This document shows, piece by piece, positions 1-4,872 of a stretch of DNA of 5,294 nucleotides. The position numbers were made by a program, and so were the translations under genes. The DNA comes from Acidobacteriota bacterium (GTDB lineage Bacteria; Acidobacteriota; Blastocatellia; Pyrinomonadales; Pyrinomonadaceae), in the NCBI GenBank assembly GCA_024640445.1, contig JAHEEZ010000242.1, positions 1 to 5,294 on the forward strand. The letters are read 5' to 3'. The stretch's first letter is position 1. Each line of letters opens with the position of its first letter. The notes below the pieces were generated by a model. That model was not told the DNA's origin. It did no database searches and saw only the letters and a program-made list of their open reading frames with translations.

Positions 1-543
1 TTTGGCCTGCACAGGCGACATTATCCTGTCACGCTCAACGTCCTGCTCGACCTGCTCGAACGATTGTCCCGTGTGATCCGAAAGGATGCGGGAAGTGAGT
101 TCGCGCATACGCAGAATTTCCTCCGCCATGATCCTGACATCCGTCGCCTGTCCGGAAGCACCGCCCGACGGCTGGTGGATCAGTATCCTCGAATGCGGAA
201 GCGCGAAACGCTTGCCCGGCGCACCGGCCGCCAGCAAGAGCGCCCCCATCGACGCACACTGTCCTACGCAGATGGTCGTGCAGTCGTTCCGTATGAACTG
301 CATAGTGTCGTAGATCGCCATACCGGATGTGATCGAACCGCCCGGCGAATTGATGTAAAGATTGATATCACGCTCAGGATCTTCGGCTTCGAGAAAAAGC
401 AGCTGTGCGACGATCAGGTTTGCGATCATATCGTCTATCGGCGTACCGATGAAGATGATGCTGTCCTTCAAGAGCCTCGAATAGATGTCGAACGCGCGTT
501 CGCCGCGTGAAGTCTGTTCGACGACCATTGGAACTAGTGCCAT
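1..543 (-). CDS. clpP: ATP-dependent Clp protease proteolytic subunit ClpP (3' end cut by window)
   Basis: ClpP is the serine peptidase that forms the double-heptamer proteolytic chamber of the cytosolic ClpXP/ClpAP machines, degrading unfolded, tagged and regulatory proteins. The 181 codons present read from ATG with the family start ALVPMVVEQTSRGERAFDIY, then the YINSPGGS oxyanion/handle region (63-70). The catalytic triad is complete: Ser98 in GQCASMGA, His123 in LIHQP and Asp172 in ERDRIMS. About 15-20 C-terminal residues lie beyond position 1 (family length about 195-200). The start is the ATG at 543-541, preceded by a purine-rich AAGAGAG stretch about 7 nt upstream. A second Met at codon 6 is less likely because residues 2-5 belong to the conserved N-terminal axial loop. 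It lies 196 bp downstream of tig on the same strand and has its own promoter. Cys96 before the catalytic serine replaces the more usual Ala and should not affect the triad. Confidence 0.97.
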   Translation of the reverse strand, partial: MALVPMVVEQTSRGERAFDIYSRLLKDSIIFIGTPIDDMIANLIVAQLLFLEAEDPERDINLYINSPGGSITSGMAIYDTMQFIRNDCTTICVGQCASMGALLLAAGAPGKRFALPHSRILIHQPSGGASGQATDVRIMAEEILRMRELTSRILSDHTGQSFEQVEQDVERDRIMSPVQAK

Positions 544-625
544 AGTAATTCTCTCTTGTTTGCTTCAGGTCTGACTGAATTGTTTAAGAAGTTGGTTTAA
601 CTGAGCGAAGATAAATTGTTGGGTG

Positions 626-643
626 GAATGACTATCGCCATTC
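626..643 (-). promoter_or_regulatory. Stem-loop at the predicted 5' end of the clpP mRNA
   Basis: On the minus strand, GAATGGC and GTCATTC pair (seven pairs, one of them G-U) around a GATA loop. The first stem base, 643, is the transcription start predicted from the -10 box at 650-655. A hairpin at the extreme 5' end is a known way to protect a message from 5'-dependent decay. That role here is inferred. Confidence 0.4.
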
Positions 644-649
644 GCAAAG

Positions 650-678
650 ATAATACAATTAATCTACGGGTTTGCCAA
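650..678 (-). promoter_or_regulatory. Candidate sigma70-type promoter of clpP
   Basis: On the minus strand, TTGGCA (678-673, 5 of 6 matches to TTGACA) is followed by a 17-bp spacer and then TATTAT (655-650, 5 of 6 matches to TATAAT). The optimal spacing, two good hexamers and an AT-rich position in the tig-clpP gap make this the best promoter in the window. The predicted transcription start is near 643, giving a leader of about 100 nt before the clpP ATG. clpP could therefore be expressed independently of tig. No heat-shock sigma32-type element is evident. Confidence 0.65.
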
Positions 679-739
679 CCCCAAATCACAAGCAAGTCCC
701 CGATGCCCCGGATCTGCCCGAGGACAACGGGTCCCGCCA

Positions 740-2242
740 TTAACTCTTTTCCTTAGCGGCCTTTTTCGCCACGGGTTTCTTTGCCGCAGTCTTCTTTGCC
801 GCGGGTTTCTTTGCCGCGGGTTTGGCTTTTGCGGTTTCACCAGTTTTCTTCTTGGCCGGCTTCTTTGATTTCGGTTTCCCAGCGGACCCGGCCTTTTCAG
901 CCTGTTCTTCAGCCGCTGCTGAACGCTCGTCTATCCATTCGCCTTCCTTGATCTTGGCTTTTGCTACCAAAGCCTCTACCGCCTTTCGGGTTCTAAGATT
1001 GTTCTTGATCGCCGAAGCGCCGCCTTCGGCCTCAACGGATTTGCGTATCTCCTCAATCGGCATTCCGTAGTATGTAGCCATCGATTCGATCTCGGCATCC
1101 ACATCCTTGTCGCTCACTTCGACCTTCTCTGAATCGGCGATCTTCTCCAGCAGCATTGCGCCGCGAACGTCCCTTTCAGCCTGGCCGCGCATCTGGTGAT
1201 AGGTCATTTCGATGAAGTTCTGATCGACCTTGCTCAGGTCAACGCCCTTCTGGGCAAGTTCCTGTGCAAAGTTGTCGAGCAGGTTGCGCGCCTGTGATTC
1301 GATAAGCGCGTTGGGCACCTCAAATTCATGGTGCTCGATAAGCCTTCCGATCAGGTCGTTGCGCACCCTTGCATCGGCATCGCTCCTGGCGACAAGCTCC
1401 ATCTGCTCTTTCAAATTCTCGCGAAGGTCCTTGACGTTGTCGAACTCCTCACCGAGGCTGGCCACCCATTCATCGTTTAGTTCAGGCACGTCCACTTTTC
1501 CTACCGCCTTAACCTTGGCGCTGTAGTGAACTGTCCTTCCGGCTAGCGCCGGAGACGAGAATTCCTCGGGATAGGTTACGGAAAAATCCTTTTCGTCCTC
1601 GGCTTTCACGCCAAGAAGATTCTCCGTGAAGGACACTTCGATCAGGTCGTCCCCGAGCTGCACCTCGAGGTCGTTGACCTCGATCGGGTCTGCTTCGGGA
1701 TCGTCCCCGAACTCCCCTTTCAGGTCGACGATAACCATATCGCCTTCCTCGGAAGCCTTGTCATCCGCCGGGATGAAGGTCGATTGCTGCTGGCGCCTTT
1801 CGTCGATGATGTTGTCCACTTCGTCATCGCCAACCGGCTTCACGCGCCTGGTGGCTTCAAGTCCGGCAAATTCAGGCGAGGGAACCTCGGGCATCACCTG
1901 CACATGAATGCTGACTACCAAAGGCTGCGACCCGTTAACTTTCACGTTCTCTGCATCTTCCAAATGAAGATGCGGCTCCGCAAGGGGTCTCAGCCCGTGT
2001 TCCTCGATCGCCGAAGCGACCGTATCAGGCAGCATCTGCTGGATGACGTCGGACTTGATCTCTTCCTTGAATCTCATCCTCACGACGTCTAGCGGCGCCA
2101 TGCCCTTTCGGAAACCGGGGACCTGAGCCTTGCCCGCATACTTGCGGGAGACGGCGTCGTAAGACTTGCGCACCTCTTCAGGCGAGAATTCGATTCGTAT
2201 CTCTTTGTTCGTTTCTGATCTGTGTATTAATTCGCTGTTCAT
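740..2242 (-). CDS. tig: Trigger factor, ribosome-associated chaperone with a long Lys/Ala-rich tail
   Basis: Trigger factor docks at the ribosome exit tunnel and shields nascent chains. This copy has 500 codons against the usual 430-450. The N-terminal ribosome-binding domain (about 1-115) carries the signature GFRKG at 43-47. An FKBP-like domain (about 155-250) ends in the typical VPELNDEW. The helical C-terminal chaperone domain spans about 255-435. Residues 451-500 form a low-complexity tail with 19 Lys and 14 Ala built from PAAKK-like pentads, which explains the extra length. In the FKBP domain the usual IPGFE loop reads IEVSFTE, so prolyl isomerase activity is doubtful. The start is the ATG at 2242-2240, with AAGGA (2253-2249) 6 nt upstream. 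The frame stays open upstream to 2389, but that extension runs through the leader hairpin into the tRNA gene and is spurious. It lies between tRNA-Leu and clpP, all on the minus strand, and no convincing terminator follows its stop. Confidence 0.96.
   Translation of the reverse strand: MNSELIHRSETNKEIRIEFSPEEVRKSYDAVSRKYAGKAQVPGFRKGMAPLDVVRMRFKEEIKSDVIQQMLPDTVASAIEEHGLRPLAEPHLHLEDAENVKVNGSQPLVVSIHVQVMPEVPSPEFAGLEATRRVKPVGDDEVDNIIDERRQQQSTFIPADDKASEEGDMVIVDLKGEFGDDPEADPIEVNDLEVQLGDDLIEVSFTENLLGVKAEDEKDFSVTYPEEFSSPALAGRTVHYSAKVKAVGKVDVPELNDEWVASLGEEFDNVKDLRENLKEQMELVARSDADARVRNDLIGRLIEHHEFEVPNALIESQARNLLDNFAQELAQKGVDLSKVDQNFIEMTYHQMRGQAERDVRGAMLLEKIADSEKVEVSDKDVDAEIESMATYYGMPIEEIRKSVEAEGGASAIKNNLRTRKAVEALVAKAKIKEGEWIDERSAAAEEQAEKAGSAGKPKSKKPAKKKTGETAKAKPAAKKPAAKKTAAKKPVAKKAAKEKS
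766..825. repeat. Four tandem 15-bp coding repeats in the tig tail
   Basis: Four imperfect 15-bp units (766-780, 781-795, 796-810, 811-825) share the plus-strand pattern TTGCCGCGGGTTTCT. Read on the minus strand they encode pentads of the KPAAK / KTAAK / KPVAK type. The last two units differ only at their final two bases. This is a small coding minisatellite whose copy number could change by slippage without breaking the frame. Confidence 0.85.
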
Positions 2243-2318
2243 AATATGTCCTTCATCCGGAGGCAGGCGCCAGACCAGGAGCCGTACTCCCACGAAGGCA
2301 CTTCGGGCCAAAACCACT

Positions 2319-2339
2319 GAATCCGGACACGCCGGATTC
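2319..2339 (-). terminator. Perfect 8-bp hairpin between tRNA-Leu and tig (terminator, attenuator or processing signal)
   Basis: GAATCCGG and CCGGATTC pair perfectly around a 5-nt loop, 20 nt beyond the CCA end of the tRNA. On the minus strand it is followed by AGTGGTTTTGG, so the T run is short and interrupted, and it would be a weak intrinsic terminator at best. It may instead be a partial terminator setting the tRNA:tig ratio, or a structural element of the tig 5' leader. The remaining leader (2243-2318) is GC-rich and shows no obvious -35/-10 pair. Confidence 0.45.
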
Positions 2340-2359
2340 TCAGATGTCCTAAATTTTGA

Positions 2360-2444
2360 TGGTGCCGAGGGCGAGACTCGAACTCGCACGCCTTACGGCA
2401 CTAGTTCCTAAGACTAGCGTGGCTACCAATTACACCACCTCGGC
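2360..2444 (-). tRNA. tRNA-Leu (anticodon UAG), CCA encoded
   Basis: The minus strand folds into a complete class II tRNA. Acceptor GCCGAGG (2444-2438) pairs with CCTCGGC (2370-2364), followed by discriminator A and an encoded CCA (2362-2360). The D arm has GTG/CAC with TTGG in the loop. The anticodon stem CTAGT/ACTAG closes the loop CTTAGGA, whose anticodon TAG lies at 2410-2408. A long variable arm (GCC-GTAA-GGC), typical of Leu/Ser/Tyr tRNAs, is followed by the T arm GCGAG-TTCGAGT-CTCGC. It reads CUA and probably other CUN leucine codons. It stands directly upstream of tig and is probably on the same primary transcript. Confidence 0.97.
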
Positions 2445-2500
2445 TAAATCGCTCTAAAATGCCCTATTCAAGGGCTTGCAAAAATCAAAAGGCAGATTTG

Positions 2501-2529
2501 AATTTATCTAAATAAGAGGGGATTGTCTA
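2501..2529 (-). promoter_or_regulatory. Candidate promoter for tRNA-Leu (and perhaps tig)
   Basis: On the minus strand, TAGACA (2529-2524, 5 of 6 to TTGACA), a 17-bp spacer and TAAATT (2506-2501, 4 of 6 to TATAAT) lie in the AT-rich gap upstream of the tRNA. The predicted start near 2494 gives a leader of about 50 nt. A rival pair, TTGCAA (2481-2476) with TTTAGA (2458-2453), would start almost on the first tRNA base and is less plausible. A short inverted repeat (GCCCT/AGGGC, 2461-2475) would lie in the leader. The call rests on hexamer matching only. Confidence 0.35.
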
Positions 2530-2560
2530 GCAAGGCCGTTTTCGTGGAGAGTGCTCCCCG

Positions 2561-2580
2561 AGACCGCATAAGACCGTATA
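2561..2580. repeat. Tandem 10-bp direct repeat
   Basis: Two adjacent units, AGACCGCATA (2561-2570) and AGACCGTATA (2571-2580), differ at one base. They lie just past the stop of the small membrane-protein gene. A perfect TATAAT occurs at 2577-2582 on the plus strand, but there is no partnering -35 box and no plus-strand gene close downstream. Nothing else is apparent between 2581 and 2625. Confidence 0.6.
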
Positions 2581-2625
2581 ATTCGACGCCGGCAACGGAG
2601 CAGAAAGGCGGACGAGGTTCGATGT

Positions 2626-2904
2626 CTATTTGTCCTTCGGAAGGTATCTTTCTTTGTATGCTTCCAGAGTCCGGTCTGCGTTCTCCAGCTCGCTGATCGC
2701 GGTGGGCCGCCCCTCTTCAAGGCGGGCCGTCTCTTCACCGCTGCCTTTGAGGAACAGCCGGTAGCCGACCGTACCCCCGATCGCGATCAAGGCGATCCAG
2801 AACGCGTACCAAAGCACGCTGGCGATGAAGCCGAAAAGCCAAAGCAGAAGATAGGCTCCGAGCCCTATCGCGACAAGAAGAATGAGAAGTTTAAGGATTT
2901 TCAT
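2626..2904 (-). CDS. Small two-helix membrane protein of unknown function
   Basis: This 92-codon frame encodes a small inner-membrane protein that I do not recognise. The N-terminus is short and basic (MKILK). Two hydrophobic segments follow almost back to back (about 6-26 and 28-48), rich in Leu, Ile, Trp and Gly. The C-terminal half (about 53-92) is polar and charged, and its region from about 69 to 88 could form an amphipathic helix. The positive-inside rule would put both ends in the cytoplasm. The start ATG at 2904-2902 has AAGGG (2918-2914) 9 nt upstream. The strong start region, clean hydrophobic pattern and divergence from murE support a real gene. It could be a membrane-anchored adaptor, but nothing in the sequence assigns a role. 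Confidence 0.8.
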   Translation of the reverse strand: MKILKLLILLVAIGLGAYLLLWLFGFIASVLWYAFWIALIAIGGTVGYRLFLKGSGEETARLEEGRPTAISELENADRTLEAYKERYLPKDK

Positions 2905-2905
2905 T

Positions 2906-2935
2906 TTGTCATTCCCTTCGGGTTAATAGTAAGAT
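2906..2935 (+). promoter_or_regulatory. Candidate murE promoter
   Basis: TTGTCA (2906-2911, 5 of 6), an 18-bp spacer and TAAGAT (2930-2935, 4 of 6) precede murE. The predicted start near 2942 gives a leader of about 50 nt to the preferred TTG start. It shares its -10 region with the oppositely directed candidate promoter, so the two could compete for polymerase. Confidence 0.35.
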
Positions 2936-2953
2936 TTATTTCGCTAAAATCAA
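2926..2953 (-). promoter_or_regulatory. Candidate promoter of the small membrane-protein gene
   Basis: On the minus strand, TTGATT (2953-2948), a 16-bp spacer and TACTAT (2931-2926) each match 4 of 6 consensus bases. The predicted start near 2919 leaves a leader of only about 15 nt, beginning at the Shine-Dalgarno sequence, which is tight. The -10 box overlaps that of the divergent murE promoter candidate. Confidence 0.3.
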
Positions 2954-2980
2954 GCATCTGCAGATTTTTGTCCGCTTTCC

Positions 2981-2985
2981 AGAGG
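2981..2985 (+). promoter_or_regulatory. Ribosome binding site that decides the murE start
   Basis: AGAGG lies 6 nt before the TTG at 2992. The in-frame TTG at 2968, which opens the longest frame, is preceded by a pyrimidine-rich, T-tract sequence with no Shine-Dalgarno match. This favours the inner start. Confidence 0.6.
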
Positions 2986-2991
2986 CATCGT

Positions 2992-4482
2992 TTGACTAAT
3001 TCACCGATAACATCAGGAGCGCTCGCCAAAGAGATCCAGGCCGCCATCCACGGCGACACGGAAGTTCAGGTGACCGATGTCACCCACGATTCCAGGCAAG
3101 CCGGAAGGGGTTCGCTTTTCGTCGCCATCACAGGTACGACGGTGGACGGCCACAGGTTCGTCCCGGACGTCATGCGGAGAGGCGCCGCCGGGGTCATCTC
3201 GGAACAGGACCCGCCGGGCGAATTCGAAGGAGTGTGGCTAAAGGTACCTGACGCGCGAGTCGCACTTGCGTCCGCTTCAGCCGCAGTACACGGAGATCCG
3301 TCCACAGAGATAGACCTGATAGGGATAACCGGGACAAACGGCAAGACCACTACTACTTTCCTTGTACTTGCGCTGCTGGAGGCTTCGGGCAGGAAAGCGG
3401 CGATGCTTACGACCGTCGAATACCGTATAGGGTCGGAATCCGTTCCTGCGGTGCGCACGACGCCCGAAGCGTCCGATACGCAGAGATTCCTGCGCCGCGC
3501 TATAGATGAAGGCTGCGTTGCCGCGGTGATGGAAGCGTCCTCGCAGGCTATTGATCTTCACAGATGCGATGGCCTCAGGTTCCGCTCGGCGGTATTCACG
3601 AATCTTACGCGCGATCATCTTGACTACCATCACACGATGGAAAGCTACTTCGAGGCGAAAAAGAAGCTCTTCGATGGAAGTCTGGGCTCTCCGCCCTCTG
3701 CAAGCGTGATCTATATTGATGACGAGTGGGGATTGAAACTCGCCCGCTCGCTTCGTGAAAACGGGCAGAAGGTCATCACCTTTTCTCAGACCGTTGACGC
3801 GGACATCGTGGCTGAAAATATCGAAGTATCGCTGATGGACGGCACATCATTCGACCTTCGCACCTCGACTGAGACCACTAAGATCAGATCACCGCTTGTC
3901 GGCAAGCCCCACGTTTACAATATGCTCGCGGCCTCAGCCATAGCGATGGAGCTCGGAATTAGCACCGAAACGATCGCAAAAGGGCTGGCTGGCTGCATCG
4001 GCGCTCCCGGAAGGTTCGAACGGGTACCTTACGAAGGCGAGTTCGCGGTGATCGTGGATTATGCGCACACTGACGACGCGTTGTTGAACACATTGAGAAC
4101 TGCAAAGGAACTCGCGAAAGGAAGGATAATCACGGTCATGGGCTGCGGAGGAGACAGGGACCGGTCCAAGAGGGCGCCAATGGGCAGGGCTGCGGGCCTC
4201 AACAGCGACCTGGTGATCATAACTTCGGATAATCCGCGGACCGAAGATCCGGTCAAGATAATTCGCGAAATAGAGGAAGGCGTTGTGGAAACCGAATGTC
4301 CTTACATGATCAGCAGTGATCGTCGAGAGGCGATCCATCTGGCAGTGTCAAAGGCAAAACCCGAGGACGTCGTGATCATTGCCGGCAAGGGCCACGAAAC
4401 ATATCAGATCATAGGAAGCGACAAATTCCACTTTGACGACCGGCAGATCGCCGCCGAGGCGCTTGAGGCTTTGGAAGATTAG
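2992..4482 (+). CDS. murE: UDP-MurNAc-L-Ala-D-Glu:meso-diaminopimelate ligase
   Basis: MurE is the cytosolic Mur ligase that adds meso-diaminopimelate to UDP-MurNAc-L-Ala-D-Glu with ATP, the third residue of the peptidoglycan stem. From the TTG at 2992 it has 496 residues, the usual length. The N-terminal UDP-binding domain includes VTHDSRQAGRGSLFVAITG (28-46). The ATP P-loop GTNGKTTT lies at 114-121. TTP at 156-158 and MEASSQAIDLHR from 180 line the substrate site. RDHLDYH is followed by Lys223, which aligns with the carbamylated lysine of the family. The C-terminal domain has DYAHTDDAL, GCGGDRD, DNPRTEDP (413-420) and GKGHE (465-469). DNPR is the signature of diaminopimelate-specific rather than lysine-specific enzymes. 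Gln in SSQA, where many enzymes have His, is a variant I also recall in other bacteria. A longer version from TTG 2968 would add eight unremarkable residues. No murF or mraY follows, so this is a stand-alone murE. Confidence 0.96.
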   Translation: MTNSPITSGALAKEIQAAIHGDTEVQVTDVTHDSRQAGRGSLFVAITGTTVDGHRFVPDVMRRGAAGVISEQDPPGEFEGVWLKVPDARVALASASAAVHGDPSTEIDLIGITGTNGKTTTTFLVLALLEASGRKAAMLTTVEYRIGSESVPAVRTTPEASDTQRFLRRAIDEGCVAAVMEASSQAIDLHRCDGLRFRSAVFTNLTRDHLDYHHTMESYFEAKKKLFDGSLGSPPSASVIYIDDEWGLKLARSLRENGQKVITFSQTVDADIVAENIEVSLMDGTSFDLRTSTETTKIRSPLVGKPHVYNMLAASAIAMELGISTETIAKGLAGCIGAPGRFERVPYEGEFAVIVDYAHTDDALLNTLRTAKELAKGRIITVMGCGGDRDRSKRAPMGRAAGLNSDLVIITSDNPRTEDPVKIIREIEEGVVETECPYMISSDRREAIHLAVSKAKPEDVVIIAGKGHETYQIIGSDKFHFDDRQIAAEALEALED

Positions 4483-4496
4483 GATTCGGAAGGAGT

Positions 4497-4516
4497 CCCA
4501 CCCATAAATGGGTGGG
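4497..4516. terminator. Perfect palindrome between convergent genes: bidirectional terminator or dispersed repeat
   Basis: CCCACCCA and TGGGTGGG form an uninterrupted 8-bp stem with a TAAA loop, 14 nt past the murE stop and 26 nt past the PilZ stop on the opposite strand. The position suits a shared terminator. However, neither strand has a T tract after the stem, so it is not a textbook intrinsic terminator. It may stop RNA decay or be a copy of a REP-like dispersed element. Confidence 0.5.
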
Positions 4517-4540
4517 CTAAACGTACGGGTTGGCTAAACG
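4510..4540. repeat. Imperfect 14-bp direct repeat next to the palindrome
   Basis: GGGTGGGCTAAACG (4510-4523) recurs as GGGTTGGCTAAACG (4527-4540), matching at 13 of 14 bases with a 17-bp period. The first copy starts inside the right arm of the palindrome. Together they fill most of the 60-bp gap between murE and the PilZ gene. Confidence 0.65.
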
Positions 4541-4542
4541 GC

Positions 4543-4872
4543 TCACTGTTCTCGCGATTCGATCAATCCCACGATCAATTCTTCCTGTGCGGAGTTCAGA
4601 TCCACGAATTTCATACCGAATCCTATTTCCAAAACGTGATTGATGACCTCTCCCGAGAATTCGATCCGCATACCGTCCGAGACCGGCAGATAGAACTTAA
4701 TGACGTCGCCGTCCTCGACGTCACCGGATCCGAGAATGAAACACCCCATCTCGCTGAGATCCCCGAGGACTCCTTTTTCACGCCCGTTCCGGCCCTCCCA
4801 TTCGACATCGACGTTGACCTCGTGGCGTCTGGATCCCCTTCGTTCGTCACCTCTTCTTCTGTCGTTACTCAT
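4543..4872 (-). CDS. PilZ-domain protein, probable cyclic-di-GMP effector
   Basis: This single-domain cytosolic protein of 109 residues has the two PilZ ligand motifs. An Arg-rich RxxxR segment (RRGSRR; Arg11/Arg12 paired with Arg15/Arg16) precedes the first strand. DLSEMG (38-43) gives the DxSxxG motif. The rest reads as short beta strands with a closing IGFGMKFVDL typical of the barrel, then a C-terminal helix. In the family these motifs bind cyclic di-GMP, and small PilZ proteins usually regulate motility, exopolysaccharide or secretion through a partner. The partner here is unknown. The start chosen is ATG 4872-4870, with GAGG 6 nt upstream. ATGs at 4875 and 4887 and a TTG at 4893 are in frame but worse placed. 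The start overlaps the stop of the upstream permease within ATGAGTAA, so translation is probably coupled. Confidence 0.88.
   Translation of the reverse strand: MSNDRRRGDERRGSRRHEVNVDVEWEGRNGREKGVLGDLSEMGCFILGSGDVEDGDVIKFYLPVSDGMRIEFSGEVINHVLEIGFGMKFVDLNSAQEELIVGLIESREQ

Noticed and set aside
64..510. Long plus-strand frame opposite clpP
   Set aside because: It is a shadow of the clpP coding strand. The composition is Arg/Asp-rich with no recognisable domain, and ClpP is unmistakable on the other strand.
564..579. TTCAG/CTGAA inverted repeat in the clpP leader
   Set aside because: Five-bp AT-leaning stem with a 6-nt loop. Too weak to call a riboswitch or operator.
680..739. GC-rich stretch after the tig stop as an intrinsic terminator
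   Set aside because: Only 4-bp stems could be formed by eye and no T tract follows, so a tig terminator is not supported.
2243..2389. N-terminal extension of the trigger factor frame (49 codons) starting inside the tRNA gene
   Set aside because: It translates tRNA and leader-hairpin sequence and has no Shine-Dalgarno sequence. The ATG at 2242 has AAGGA at 6 nt and begins the family N-terminus.
529..2408. The 12-mer GGCACTAGTTCC occurs at the clpP start (minus strand, 540-529) and in the tRNA (plus strand, 2397-2408)
   Set aside because: About one 12-mer match is expected by chance in a window this size. No flanking similarity extends it.
2360..2444. tRNA-Leu as an integration (att) site
   Set aside because: No integrase, no repeated tRNA 3' end and no foreign-looking genes are in the window.
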